A stretch of DNA of 64,000 nt from the NCBI GenBank assembly GCA_017525915.1, contig JAFXSC010000010.1, positions 1 to 64,000 on the forward strand, read 5' to 3'. This document shows, piece by piece, positions 49,121-58,538 of the stretch. Positions within the stretch are counted from its first letter, which is position 1. Each line of letters opens with the position of its first letter. A program made the position numbers and the translations under genes. Source of the stretch: Ruminococcus sp. (GTDB taxonomy: Bacteria > Bacillota > Clostridia > Oscillospirales > Ruminococcaceae). The notes beneath the pieces are model-generated. The model saw only the letters and a program-made list of their open reading frames with translations. It did no database searches and had not been told where the DNA came from.

Positions 49121-49721
49121 CGTCACTCCTTGAAATATCATTATTGAAAAGAAGACTGTCGTCGTCCTCCGGAGGCTTTATATAGGACTTCGCATATACG
49201 CTCATCTGCTCCTCGACCTCCTCGCGGATATAGGTCGTTTTTAACTCGACAAATTCCGGAAAGCCTACGTCTGCTTTGATCTGCTCATCAGTCTTCCGCA
49301 TATACCATGTGATGAAGGTGTTTGCGGCAGTAGTAATGACGAAAAGTATGCCGTCAGGTATCATAACAGCAGATATTACCAGCATCACGCGCCAGTCTGT
49401 GAGGCGTCTGTAAAGCCAGAAATAGCCGAACATTCCCCAGAATACCAGCGGCAGGACAAAATGCAGCCAGAGCGGCGCTTCTGCCATTCTCAGCAGAGTG
49501 AGCGGCAGATCAAGGGAATACAGTACGAGTACCGGAACTATCAGGAGATTCAGCACGAGCATTGCCCAGAAATCGCAGAGGAAAATGTACTTTTTCCGCC
49601 GCATACGGAGCATATTGATGTTGTACTCCCTTACCTCCGTGTACATATCAGGCGAGGTGATATTGATATGCGCCTCGTCTATGTTTTCCTGAGTGATATA
49701 TCTCAGGTCGGAAAGCTTCAT
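49110..49721 (-). CDS. membrane protein between accB and fabZ, unknown
   Basis: 203 residues. Helices at about residues 45-70 (FLCDFWAMLVLNLLIVPVLV), 85-105 (LWLHFVLPLVFWGMFGYFW) and 112-136 (VMLVISAVMIPDGILFVITT). A charged N-terminus and an acidic C-terminal tail (PPEDDDSLLFNNDISRSDDD). Start overlaps the accB stop by one base and its own end overlaps fabZ, so it is firmly inside the operon. I know no fatty acid enzyme of this kind; it could be a scaffold or lipid-related regulator. Unknown. Confidence 0.65.
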   Translation of the reverse strand: MKLSDLRYITQENIDEAHINITSPDMYTEVREYNINMLRMRRKKYIFLCDFWAMLVLNLLIVPVLVLYSLDLPLTLLRMAEAPLWLHFVLPLVFWGMFGYFWLYRRLTDWRVMLVISAVMIPDGILFVITTAANTFITWYMRKTDEQIKADVGFPEFVELKTTYIREEVEEQMSVYAKSYIKPPEDDDSLLFNNDISRSDDDV

Positions 49722-50203
49722 TATTTTATCACCATTATCGGCTGGTCGAATTCAACAGCCTGACCGTCGGATACAAGTATCCGGTCAACTATGCCGTCAT
49801 AGTCGGACTGTATCTCGTTCATGAGCTTCATGGACTCGATTATCATGATAACGTCGCCCTTCTTCACCTCGTCGCCGACTCTTACAAAAGGCGGCTTGTC
49901 AGGTGAGGGAGCAGCATAGAAAGTGCCTACGATAGGCGATTTTACGAGGTTGCCGCTGATATCGCCGGCTGTCTGTGCCTCTGATTCGGCAAGGTTCTCG
50001 TCTGCCGGTGCTGTCTGGACTGCTGCCTGTGAAGGAGCAGCCATGAAGGGCATGGGCGGAACGGGCGGGATGCACTTCTTTCCCTTAATAGTAATTGACT
50101 TTTCGCCGTTTGAAACGGTGAGCTCCGAGAGTTCCTTCCTGTTGATGATATCGGCGAGCCTCTCAATGGTCTCAGTGTCGATCATTCCGAAAATATCGCT
50201 CAT
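49721..50203 (-). CDS. accB: biotin carboxyl carrier protein of acetyl-CoA carboxylase
   Basis: 160 residues. The N-terminal helix region and Pro/Ala-rich linker (VPPMPFMAAPSQAAVQTAPA) lead to the biotinyl domain, with the biotin-carrying Lys in IMIIESMKLMNEIQSDYDG (ESMKL instead of the usual EAMKM). It shuttles carboxyl between AccC and AccAD. Fifteen bases after fabF. Confidence 0.95.
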   Translation of the reverse strand: MSDIFGMIDTETIERLADIINRKELSELTVSNGEKSITIKGKKCIPPVPPMPFMAAPSQAAVQTAPADENLAESEAQTAGDISGNLVKSPIVGTFYAAPSPDKPPFVRVGDEVKKGDVIMIIESMKLMNEIQSDYDGIVDRILVSDGQAVEFDQPIMVIK

Positions 50204-50218
50204 TTTTGCCTCTCCTTA

Positions 50219-51472
50219 TCACTTTATTTTTTTGAAGCAGAGGGTAGCATTGTGTCCGCCGAAGCCAAGGGAATTGGAAAGGGCAGCGTTTACCTCCTGC
50301 TCGATATTGCCGCTTACGCAGTAATCAAGATCGCACTCCTCGTCGGGCACCTTATAGCCGAGAGTTCTGTGTATGAAGCCCTCCTGAACGGACTTCGCGC
50401 ATACGACAGCTTCAACTGCGCCTGCTGCGCCGAGAAGATGTCCTATCATGGACTTTGTGGAGTTTATCTTCACCTTGTCCGCATACTCGCCGAAAGCCTG
50501 CTTGATAGCGGCGGTCTCGTACTTGTCGTTGAGACCTGTTGAAGTTCCGTGGGCGTTGATGTAATCAATATCGGCAGGTGTAAGACCGGCTTCCTTTATT
50601 GCGAGGGACATACCCATTCCGGCAGCTTCACCGCTCGGCATGGGCGAAGTCATGTGGTAGGCATCACAGGTAGCGCCGTAACCGGCGACTTCAGCGTATA
50701 TCTTAGCGCCTCTTGCCTTGGCGTGTTCGTATTCCTCGAGGACGATGACGCCGCTTCCCTCACCGAGAACGAAGCCGTTTCTCTCCTTGTCGAAGGGGAT
50801 GGAAGCTCTTTCGAGGTCATCGGACTTTGTGAGCGCCTTCATATTGGAAAATCCGGCGTATGTGAATTCAACATTCGTGCTCTCGGTACCTCCGGCAAGA
50901 GCCGCATCGAGGTATCCGTCCTTTATCTTTCTGAAAGCCTCGCCGATAGAGTGTGTACCTGTGGCGCAGGCGGTCGTGATATCGAAGTTAGCGCCGCGGA
51001 AACCGGTCTTCATTGCGATGGTTCCGGCAGCCATATTGCTTATCATCATCGGGATATAAAAGGCGGAGATGCGTGAGGGACCCTTTTCGAGGTACTTGCC
51101 GTACTCCGAGAGCGTGAGGTCTATGCCGCCTATGCCGCTTCCGACAAGCACGCCCACTCTGTAAGGGTCGAGGTCGGAAAGGTCTGTGCCTGCATCTGCA
51201 AGAGCCTCATGCGCCGCAACGACTGCGTATTTCGTGAATCTGTCCATACGTCTTGCTTCCTTCTTGTCGAAGCAGCCTGGAACGTCGAAATAGTCCTCCT
51301 CATTGAAATCGCGCACAACGCCGGCGATCTTCACGCCTGTGCGCTCTGTATCGAATGCGTCGATAAACGAAATACCAAGCTTGTTTTCTCTTATGCCCTT
51401 CCAGAATTTGTCAACTCCTGTACCAAGGGGAGTAACAGCTCCCAGACCGGTAATAACAACTCTTCTGCTCAT
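50219..51472 (-). CDS. fabF: beta-ketoacyl-ACP synthase II
   Basis: 417 residues from ATG at 51472 with AAAGG seven bases upstream. The nucleophile Cys lies in ITTACATGTHSIGEAF near residue 170, the two His in INAHGTSTGLND and SMIGHLLGAAGA. It elongates acyl-ACP with malonyl-ACP and controls temperature-dependent composition in other bacteria. The end SNSLGFGGHNATLCFKK is typical. Confidence 0.97.
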   Translation of the reverse strand: MSRRVVITGLGAVTPLGTGVDKFWKGIRENKLGISFIDAFDTERTGVKIAGVVRDFNEEDYFDVPGCFDKKEARRMDRFTKYAVVAAHEALADAGTDLSDLDPYRVGVLVGSGIGGIDLTLSEYGKYLEKGPSRISAFYIPMMISNMAAGTIAMKTGFRGANFDITTACATGTHSIGEAFRKIKDGYLDAALAGGTESTNVEFTYAGFSNMKALTKSDDLERASIPFDKERNGFVLGEGSGVIVLEEYEHAKARGAKIYAEVAGYGATCDAYHMTSPMPSGEAAGMGMSLAIKEAGLTPADIDYINAHGTSTGLNDKYETAAIKQAFGEYADKVKINSTKSMIGHLLGAAGAVEAVVCAKSVQEGFIHRTLGYKVPDEECDLDYCVSGNIEQEVNAALSNSLGFGGHNATLCFKKIK

Positions 51473-51547
51473 AAATTTTCCTTTCAATTACCTTTATACT
51501 GCCGTACCGCCCGGCACGGAACAAAAATACGCATTACTAACTACGCA

Positions 51548-52288
51548 TTACATGGAAAGTCCGCCGGAGATCTCTATGACCTGACCGGTGACATAGGAAC
51601 AGTCCTCCGAAACAAGGAACGATACAACGGAAGCTATCTCCTCCGGCTCGCCGTAGCGCTTCATAGCGACTGCTTCGAGCATTTTAGCCTTTACCTCATC
51701 GGAGAGAACGTCCGTCATGGGAGTTCTGATAAGACCGGGAGCAACAGCGTTGCATACGATGCCTTTCTTGCCGTACTCCTTCGCGAGGGTCTTGGTCATG
51801 CCGATGATGGCAGCCTTTGAGGCAGAGTAGTTCATCTGTCCGGGGTTGCCGTAAAGACCTGCAACGGAAGAAACATTGACGATGCGTCCGTACTTCTGCT
51901 TCATCATAACTGGACAGGTCTGTTTGAGCATATTGAAGATGCTCTTCTGGTTTACAGCGATAACTGCGTCATAGTCAGCCTCGTCCATACGCGCAAGGAG
52001 CTTATCCTTTGTGATGCCTGCGTTGTTGACGAGGGCTTCGATGCTGCCCATAGTCTCCTTGACAGCCTTTACCATAGCGGCACAGTCGTCCATTTTTGAG
52101 ACGTCTGCCGCGAAAATCTCAGCCTTTACGCCGAGAGCACGGCATTCCTCCGCAACAGCGACAGCCTTTTCCTTATCGCCCTCGCTGGGGTAGTGGTTTA
52201 TCGCTACGTCAAATCCGTCCTTTGCAAGGCGCTTTGCGATACACGCGCCTATGCCCTGTGAAGCTCCGGTAATAAGTGCAACTGGCAT
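51548..52288 (-). CDS. fabG: 3-oxoacyl-ACP reductase
   Basis: 246 residues. Short-chain dehydrogenase: NADP motif TGASQGIGACIA near residue 7, NNAGI near residue 88, catalytic Ser in VNVSSVAGL and YxxxK in MNYSASKAAIIGM near residue 155. GGAGGAAA precedes the start. Confidence 0.96.
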   Translation of the reverse strand: MPVALITGASQGIGACIAKRLAKDGFDVAINHYPSEGDKEKAVAVAEECRALGVKAEIFAADVSKMDDCAAMVKAVKETMGSIEALVNNAGITKDKLLARMDEADYDAVIAVNQKSIFNMLKQTCPVMMKQKYGRIVNVSSVAGLYGNPGQMNYSASKAAIIGMTKTLAKEYGKKGIVCNAVAPGLIRTPMTDVLSDEVKAKMLEAVAMKRYGEPEEIASVVSFLVSEDCSYVTGQVIEISGGLSM

Positions 52289-52341
52289 AAAATTTCCTCC
52301 ATTATATATTCTATCCTAAGAATCGTTTTCTGAATTCCGAA

Positions 52342-53268
52342 TTATCTTGCGAGCAGCTTTTCCGCGCCTGCCATAATTTCCTCAACGATGTCCCTGCACG
52401 GCTTTATCTCGTTGACCATACCGGAGATAGCGCCGCAGAGGAAGGAACCGCTGTCAACGTTGCCGTCAACGACTGCGCGTCTGAGTGCGCCGAGGGTAAG
52501 TTCCTCGAACTTTTCAGGGGTGAGGGTACCGTCCTTCTCACCGTTGGCGAGCTGTTTTGCGAACTTGGTCTTTATGCTGCGGCACGGGTGGCCTGTGTAA
52601 CGTCCCGTAACGATATTGTCAGTGTCCTTCGCCTTGATGACGAGCTCCTTGAAGGTCGGGTGTATCTGGCACTCCTCCGAAGCGAGGAAGCGTGTACCGA
52701 TCTGAACGCCCTCTGCGCCGAGCATGAATGCCGCCGCCATACCTCTGCCGTCAGCGATTCCTCCGGCAGCGATAACGGGTATCTCCAGAGCGTCAACGAC
52801 CTGCGGAACGAGACACATAGTCGTGTTCTCGCCGATATGTCCGCCGGACTCGGTGCCCTCAGCAACAACTGCGTCCGCACCTGCACGCTCCATTCTCTTG
52901 GCAAGAGCAACGGACGGGATAACAGGGATGACCTTTACTCCGGCTTCCTTCCAGGCAGGAATGTACTTTCCGGGGTTGCCTGCACCTGTGGTTACGACCT
53001 TTACTCCCTCGTCAATAACGAGCTGGGCGAGGTCGTCAGCGTTGGGGCTCATGAGCATGATGTTCACGCCGAAGGGCTTATCGGTAGCAGCCTTGCAGAG
53101 CCTTATCTGCTCGCGGAGGTAGTCTATCGGAGCGCTGCCGCCTGCGATAAGACCCACGCCGCCTGCGTTGGAAACGGCAGCAGCAAGAGTGTGCTCAGCG
53201 ACCCAGGCCATACCGCCCTGGATTATGGGGTAATGGCAGCCTAAGAGTTCGGTTATCCTTGTTTTCAT
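52342..53268 (-). CDS. fabK: enoyl-ACP reductase II (FMN-dependent)
   Basis: 308 residues. TIM-barrel flavoprotein of the nitronate monooxygenase/FabK group: YPIIQGGMAWVAEHTLAAAV at the start, VVAEGTESGGHIGE near residue 135, IPVIAAGGIADGRGMAAAFM near residue 165 and GAEGVQIGTRFLAS. Its place between fabG and fabH makes enoyl reduction the evident job. Organisms with FabK in place of FabI are naturally insensitive to triclosan (established for FabK). No fabI was seen in the window. Confidence 0.93.
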   Translation of the reverse strand: MKTRITELLGCHYPIIQGGMAWVAEHTLAAAVSNAGGVGLIAGGSAPIDYLREQIRLCKAATDKPFGVNIMLMSPNADDLAQLVIDEGVKVVTTGAGNPGKYIPAWKEAGVKVIPVIPSVALAKRMERAGADAVVAEGTESGGHIGENTTMCLVPQVVDALEIPVIAAGGIADGRGMAAAFMLGAEGVQIGTRFLASEECQIHPTFKELVIKAKDTDNIVTGRYTGHPCRSIKTKFAKQLANGEKDGTLTPEKFEELTLGALRRAVVDGNVDSGSFLCGAISGMVNEIKPCRDIVEEIMAGAEKLLAR

Positions 53269-53367
53269 AGTTTTTCTCCTTTATATTCGGTAGAGGACGC
53301 CGCTCTCGGCGTCCCGTTGTTTTCCGTCGCAAGAGGGCGAAGGTACCGTCCCCTGCAAATGGCAAGA

Positions 53368-54360
53368 TCAGTATTCGAGTATTATTCCGCCGTAGGTAAG
53401 ACCTGCGCCGAAGCCGATGAGTGCGAGCTTCTGACCGCGTTTGATGAGCCCCTTCTCCACGCCCTCGTTGAGAGCGAGAGGGATCGAAGCGCTCGAAGTA
53501 TTGCCGTAGTGGTCGAGGGTAACGATGAACTTCTCCATCGGAACGCCGAGCTTCTTAGCGGCAGTCTCGATTATCCTGATATTGGCCTGATGCGGCACGA
53601 ACCAGTCGATATCGTCCTTTGTGATGCCTATTTTATCGGCGGCAAGAGTGAAGGACTTAGGAAGTATCGACGTTGCGAACTTGTAGACCTCCTTGCCGTT
53701 CTGGTAGAGCTTGTGGAGGGGCATATCCGGGAATTCGTCCGTGAAGTCCTCCGGAGCTTCTGTTGCAAGCTCCGGCACCTGTGCAAGAGCACGCGCACAG
53801 AGGAGCTTTCCGCCGCTTCCGTCAGAGCCGAGCACTGATGAATAGAGCTTGCTGCTCTTTTCAACTATCGCAGCGGCAGCGCCGTCACCAAAGAGGATAC
53901 ATGAGGAGCGGTCGGTGAAATCAAGAAATCTCGAAAGTGCTTCATTTGCAACGATGAGGACATACTTCATTCCGTCGTCAGTCTCAAGGAAGCGTCTTGC
54001 CGTATCGAGCGCGTAAACAAAGCCGGTGCAGGCAGCGTTGAGGTCGAAGGCTCCGGCATTTGCCGCGCCTATCTCGTTCTGGATAACGCTTGCCATGCTC
54101 GGGGTATGGAAGTCCGAGGTAGCGGTGCACGATATCACAAGACCGATGTCGTTCACATCAATGCCAGCCTTCCTGACAGCCTCCTTCGCAGCCATAGTAC
54201 CCATGTACCATGTAGGCTCCCAGCCCGCCATTGGCCTCTCGACGATGCCGGTACGAGTCCTTATCCACTCATCGTTTGTCTCAACAAATCGGGTAAGATC
54301 ATCGTTTTTCAATTTCTGATCGGGGATGTAATTCCCCATAGCCAGAATGCTGATACCCAT
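53368..54360 (-). CDS. fabH: beta-ketoacyl-ACP synthase III
   Basis: 330 residues. The catalytic Cys is in DLNAACTGFVYALD near residue 112, His in PHQANIRIIETAAK near residue 255 and Asn in DHYGNTSSASIPLAL. It condenses acetyl-CoA with malonyl-ACP to start synthesis. First gene of the leftward operon. A 99-base gap to fabK contains a GGACGCCG/CGGCGTCC hairpin (about 53292-53313). Confidence 0.96.
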   Translation of the reverse strand: MGISILAMGNYIPDQKLKNDDLTRFVETNDEWIRTRTGIVERPMAGWEPTWYMGTMAAKEAVRKAGIDVNDIGLVISCTATSDFHTPSMASVIQNEIGAANAGAFDLNAACTGFVYALDTARRFLETDDGMKYVLIVANEALSRFLDFTDRSSCILFGDGAAAAIVEKSSKLYSSVLGSDGSGGKLLCARALAQVPELATEAPEDFTDEFPDMPLHKLYQNGKEVYKFATSILPKSFTLAADKIGITKDDIDWFVPHQANIRIIETAAKKLGVPMEKFIVTLDHYGNTSSASIPLALNEGVEKGLIKRGQKLALIGFGAGLTYGGIILEY

Positions 54361-54398
54361 AAAAAATCAATCCTTTAAAGAAAATTAATAAAATAAAG

Positions 54399-54487
54399 GT
54401 TGTAAAAACCGGATTTTTATGTTATTATATATTTGTGGGCATGACCACACATAATATATTGTAAATCATTTCCGGTTTTTTTGCAAC
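54399..54487. repeat. 89-bp near-palindrome between fabH and fabD
   Basis: The outer arms GTTGTAAAAACCGGA (54399-54413) and TCCGGTTTTTTTGCAAC (54471-54487) are inverted copies with small gaps. The core TGTGG (54434-54438) and CCACA (54445-54449) with flanking TATTATAT/ATAATATA is another dyad. It spans the divergent promoter region, so it may be an operator pair, a hairpin in one of the leaders, or a small inverted-repeat element. Confidence 0.55.
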
Positions 54488-54610
54488 GTTATTTTTGGAC
54501 TTTAACTTTGCAGGAACAAAATATCGTCTATTCTCACAAAAATACTCGCTGTATTTTAGGGATTTTTACCAACCATTTGTATATTACTTACAGAAAGGAA
54601 GTTTTTCATT

Positions 54611-55513
54611 ATGACAATTGCACTATTTTCCGGACAGGGCTCACAGTTCCCCGGCATGGGTAAGGAGCTTCTTGAAGCCTTTCCCTCCCTTGACGAGGTT
54701 TATGCCGCAGGTTCCGATATCCTCGGAAAAGACCTGAAGGCGATATGCTTCGGCAGCACTGACGAGGAGCTTGCCCGTACCGTGAACGCCCAGCCTGCCA
54801 TCATGGCAAATTCCATTGCGGCACTGAAGGCAGCACAGGAGAAGGGCTTCACGTTTGACGGCGTTGCAGGCCATTCTCTCGGCGAGTACGCCGCTATGTA
54901 CGCTTCCGGAATGGTGACTCTCGAGGACGCCTTCCGCCTTATCAAAGCCCGTGCAGAGGCTATGGAGGAGGCTACAAAGCAGAGCGTGGGCGCAATGGCT
55001 GCCATTATGAAGATAGCTCCGGAGAAGGTCGCGGAGGTCTGTGACGGCGCTGCGAATTACGTTACTGCTGTCAACTACAACTCTCCTGTACAGACCGTTA
55101 TCGCGGGCACTCCCGAAGGTATCGCGGAGGTCAGTGAGGTCTTCAAGGAGCTGAAGGCAAGGGTAGTGCCCCTGAACGTTGCAGGCGCTTTCCATTCAAA
55201 GCTTATGCAGCCTGCTGCGGACAAATTCTATGAAGCCGCAAAGAATATCAGCTTCTCCGCACCGCAGGTGAAATACTATTCCAACGTGACCGGCGGAGAG
55301 CTCACCGATTTCTCGGATATGCCGGCACTTCTCGCAAAGCATATAGTTTCGCCCGTCCGCTTCACCTCCGAGCTTGCAGCCATGCAGGCTGACGGCGCTG
55401 ACCGCTTCGTTGAGTTCGGACCCGGAAAGACACTGACAGGACTTGTCAAAAAGACTCTTTCCGACGTGACGCTCATCAATATCGACAGCCCGGAAGCACT
55501 CGCCGATCTTTAA
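54611..55513 (+). CDS. fabD: malonyl-CoA:ACP transacylase
   Basis: 300 residues. The Ser nucleophile is in VAGHSLGEYAAMYASG near residue 88, the Arg in KARAEAMEEA region near 115 and the His in NVAGAFHSKLMQP near residue 197. FSGQGSQFPGMGKEL is the family start. It supplies malonyl-ACP. Divergent from fabH and its own first gene; AGAAAGGAAG lies upstream. It leads into aroE 19 bases later. Confidence 0.96.
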   Translation: MTIALFSGQGSQFPGMGKELLEAFPSLDEVYAAGSDILGKDLKAICFGSTDEELARTVNAQPAIMANSIAALKAAQEKGFTFDGVAGHSLGEYAAMYASGMVTLEDAFRLIKARAEAMEEATKQSVGAMAAIMKIAPEKVAEVCDGAANYVTAVNYNSPVQTVIAGTPEGIAEVSEVFKELKARVVPLNVAGAFHSKLMQPAADKFYEAAKNISFSAPQVKYYSNVTGGELTDFSDMPALLAKHIVSPVRFTSELAAMQADGADRFVEFGPGKTLTGLVKKTLSDVTLINIDSPEALADL

Positions 55514-55532
55514 TACTGAAGGAGATAATAAA

Positions 55533-56372
55533 ATGGCTAAATACGCACTTTTCGGTCACCCGCTCGGACACTCGATGTCCCCTCTGATACATGAGAAGCT
55601 CTTCGCTCTCAGCGGAAAGACCGACTGCACATATGAGCTCGCAGACGTTGACCGTGAGACACTAATTGAGTCCCCGGAGCTGCTCAGCTCATTCAGCGGC
55701 ATGAACGTGACTATCCCGTACAAGCAGGAGGTCATCAGCCTTATCGACGAGCTCGGCGAGAGCGCTCTGCGCTACAATTCCGTCAACTGCATCGACAACA
55801 AGGACGGACGCCTCATCGGCTACAATACCGACTGTGACGGCTTCGTGCTCTCGGCAGGAAAGCTTCCCCTCGGCGGAAATGTTGCTATCCTCGGCTGCGG
55901 CGGCGTCGGACGAATGATCGCTATTGAAGTCGCAAGGCACGGCGGTGATATCACACTCGCTGTGATACCTCAGGATATGGACAACGCTCAGAAGCTTACG
56001 GGCGAGATACTGGAAAAGTGTCCCGGCACATCTGTACGCATCGTTGAGATATCCGCACTTTCGGGCAGCTTTGACCTTCTCATCAACGCCACCCCCGTTG
56101 GTATGTACCCGAAGGTGAACGCCTGTGCGGTGAGCGATGAGGTGATAGAGAACAGCGGCAGCGTTTTCGATGTCATCTACAATCCGACCGAGACACTTCT
56201 CATGAAGAAGGCTCGTGCTCTCGGCAAGACCGCTGTCGGCGGCGCCGCAATGCTGGTATATCAGGCTGTGAAGGCTCACGAGATATGGTACGGCGGAAAG
56301 TTCTCAGACAATGATATCGCTGCGATAATCAAGGACGTTGAAGCACACGTTGATTCCATGAACAAGGCATAA
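55533..56372 (+). CDS. aroE: shikimate dehydrogenase
   Basis: 279 residues. The shikimate-binding Ser and Lys are in GHPLGHSMSPLIHEKLF and GMNVTIPYKQEVI; Asp in YNTDCDGFVLS. The NADP motif is LGCGGVGRMIAIEV near residue 125. It reduces 3-dehydroshikimate. GAAGGAG precedes the start. Together with aroK two genes later it marks a short aromatic amino acid segment behind fabD. Confidence 0.95.
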   Translation: MAKYALFGHPLGHSMSPLIHEKLFALSGKTDCTYELADVDRETLIESPELLSSFSGMNVTIPYKQEVISLIDELGESALRYNSVNCIDNKDGRLIGYNTDCDGFVLSAGKLPLGGNVAILGCGGVGRMIAIEVARHGGDITLAVIPQDMDNAQKLTGEILEKCPGTSVRIVEISALSGSFDLLINATPVGMYPKVNACAVSDEVIENSGSVFDVIYNPTETLLMKKARALGKTAVGGAAMLVYQAVKAHEIWYGGKFSDNDIAAIIKDVEAHVDSMNKA

Positions 56373-56375
56373 AAT

Positions 56376-56825
56376 ATGATAAGAACTGCCAGACCGGCTG
56401 ATGCCTCGCGCATAGCCGAGATGATCGTAACGAATTACCGCGTGAACTTCTACCCCTTCTTCAAAAACGACGGGTTCTATTTCGGCGAGCTGAACGTCAT
56501 TGACACGGCTGCGGAATACACCGAAGGCTCGGAGGCTCTGCTGAACACCTATGTTTACGATGACGGCGGCGTTGTCAAGGGAATGATCCGCCTGAACGGC
56601 AGAGAGATCGAAAAGCTCTATGTCGAGCCGCAGTTCCAGAGCAGCGGCATAGGTGCGGAGCTGCTCGGTTTTGCCGTGAACGAGCGCGGTGCAGACTGGC
56701 TGTGGGCTCTCGAATACAACAAGCGCGGGATAGCCTTCTATGAGCGGAACGGCTTCGTGCTGACGGGCGAGAAAATGACAGAAGATGAATGGGTTCCGCT
56801 TGTAAAAATGGCACTCAGAAAGTAA
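56376..56825 (+). CDS. GNAT family N-acetyltransferase
   Basis: 149 residues, starting three bases after aroE. Motif A is KLYVEPQFQSSGIGAELLGFAV with Q-S-S-G-I-G near residue 82, and the C-terminal block is ALEYNKRGIAFYERNGFVLTG. Acceptor unknown; similar proteins modify ribosomal proteins or small amines. No clear ribosome site, so translation may be coupled to aroE. Confidence 0.85.
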   Translation: MIRTARPADASRIAEMIVTNYRVNFYPFFKNDGFYFGELNVIDTAAEYTEGSEALLNTYVYDDGGVVKGMIRLNGREIEKLYVEPQFQSSGIGAELLGFAVNERGADWLWALEYNKRGIAFYERNGFVLTGEKMTEDEWVPLVKMALRK

Positions 56826-56835
56826 GGAGATAATT

Positions 56836-57333
56836 ATGACTGTATTTTTATGCGGCTTTATGGGCTGCGGAAAATCCACTGTCGGAAAGCTTGCCGCGAA
56901 AAAGCTCGGCTGCGGCTTTACCGATACCGACGACCTCATCGTCCGTACTTTTGATATGACGATACCGGAGATATTCGCACAGAAGGGCGAGCCGTTCTTC
57001 CGCAGTGCGGAGGCTGAGATAGTGAAGTCCCTGTGCGGAAAGAAGGTCGTTGCTGCCTGCGGCGGAGGAGCAATGCTCAATCCGGATACCGCGAAGGCTG
57101 CCGTTGACTCCGGCAGCGCTGTGGTATTTCTCGATGTACCTTTTGAGGTCTGCTATGAGCGCATCAAGGACGATACCAACCGCCCGATAGTGGTCAATTC
57201 CACGAAGGAGGAGCTCGAAGCCCTCTATAACTCGAGGAGGGACATCTACCTCCGGCACTCAAATATCCAGATCAGCTGTACGGACAGTCCTATACAGACC
57301 GCAGAGCAGATAGCTGCGGCGGTAAAGAAATGA
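56836..57333 (+). CDS. aroK: shikimate kinase
   Basis: 165 residues. Walker A GFMGCGKSTVG at residues 7-17, shikimate-binding DTDDLIV near residue 31 and the glycine-rich CGGGAMLNP near residue 78; the lid Arg is in KDDTNRPIV. It phosphorylates shikimate. AAGGAG precedes the start. Confidence 0.95.
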   Translation: MTVFLCGFMGCGKSTVGKLAAKKLGCGFTDTDDLIVRTFDMTIPEIFAQKGEPFFRSAEAEIVKSLCGKKVVAACGGGAMLNPDTAKAAVDSGSAVVFLDVPFEVCYERIKDDTNRPIVVNSTKEELEALYNSRRDIYLRHSNIQISCTDSPIQTAEQIAAAVKK

Positions 57334-57367
57334 GCTGTCAGTCCAAATAAACAATACGGAGAAAAAT

Positions 57368-58537
57368 ATGCTTATTTATAACGCTGAGATACACACGATG
57401 TCCGCAAGAGGCATCATCAACAAAGGCTGGCTGTCCGTGAAGGACGGAAAAATTGAAGATATGGGCGAGGGCATTCCCGACCTGCTGCCGGAGGACAGCA
57501 TAGACGCAAAGGGCGGTATGCTCCTTCCCGGCTTCATCGACGCTCATACCCACCTCGGCATCATCGAGGACAGCCTCGATTTCGAGGGGGACGACTGCAA
57601 CGAGTCCACCGACCCCTTCACGCCACAGATGAGAGCAGTTGACGGCATAAATCCGTTTGACCGCTGCTTTGAGGAAGCGCGTATGCGCGGCATAACCGCC
57701 GTTGCTTCAAGCCCCGGAAGCGCAAATCCCTGCGGAGGCGAGATATGCGCCATAAAGACCAGCGGCAGGCGTGTTGACGATATGCTCATAAGCAGCTGCG
57801 GCATAAAATTCGCCCTTGGTGAGAATCCCAAGAATATCTACAACGGCAAGGACGAAACGCCCATGACCCGTATGGCTGTGACTGCGTTGATACGCGAAGG
57901 CCTGTACAAGGCAAAGCGCTATGTTCATGACATGGACAGCTACTACTCCGACAGCGAGAACTATGACCCGCCGGAGTACGACATAAAGTGCGAGGCTCTC
58001 ATGGCTCTCCTCGACCGCAAGCAGAAGGCGTTCTTCCACTGTCACCGTGCCGATGACATCTGCACCGCAATGCGTATCGCAAAGGAATTCTCCCTTGATG
58101 CGGTTATTATCCACGGCACTGAGGGACACAGGATCGCCGACATCATTGCAGGCGAGGAGATACCGGTCATCTGCGGACCTATCATCTGTGACCGCTGCAA
58201 GCCGGAGATGCGCGGACTTGAGCTGAAAAACGCCGCTGTACTGCATGAAAACGGCGTAAAGACCGCTATATGCACCGATCATACCGTGATACCGATACAG
58301 TACCTTCCCCTCTCCGCACAGGCTGCGATGAAGGGCGGACTTACCTTCGACGAGGCCCTGAAGGCGATAACCATTGCCCCGGCTGAGATACTCGGCATCG
58401 ACGAGGAGACCGGCTCCCTTGACATCGGCAAGGACGCTGATATGCAGCTCTACCGTGCAGGCGAGAACCCTCTCGATCTCATGACCGAGCCGGTGCTTGT
58501 TACGGTGAACGGCGGCATCTGCCGCAGGGAGATATGA
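57368..58537 (+). CDS. amidohydrolase-family metal enzyme
   Basis: 389 residues. The first metal motif is FIDAHTHLGI near residue 58. Further blocks are KAFFHCHRADDICTAMRIAK near residue 220, VIIHGTEGH near residue 245 and the last Asp in AICTDHTVIP near residue 302, as in imidazolonepropionase-like and D-aminoacylase-like enzymes. The C-terminal DIGKDADMQLY completes the beta sandwich. It hydrolyses a C-N bond in an unknown amide or cyclic substrate. Two bases before the next gene; cytosolic. Confidence 0.85.
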   Translation: MLIYNAEIHTMSARGIINKGWLSVKDGKIEDMGEGIPDLLPEDSIDAKGGMLLPGFIDAHTHLGIIEDSLDFEGDDCNESTDPFTPQMRAVDGINPFDRCFEEARMRGITAVASSPGSANPCGGEICAIKTSGRRVDDMLISSCGIKFALGENPKNIYNGKDETPMTRMAVTALIREGLYKAKRYVHDMDSYYSDSENYDPPEYDIKCEALMALLDRKQKAFFHCHRADDICTAMRIAKEFSLDAVIIHGTEGHRIADIIAGEEIPVICGPIICDRCKPEMRGLELKNAAVLHENGVKTAICTDHTVIPIQYLPLSAQAAMKGGLTFDEALKAITIAPAEILGIDEETGSLDIGKDADMQLYRAGENPLDLMTEPVLVTVNGGICRREI

Positions 58538-58538
58538 T

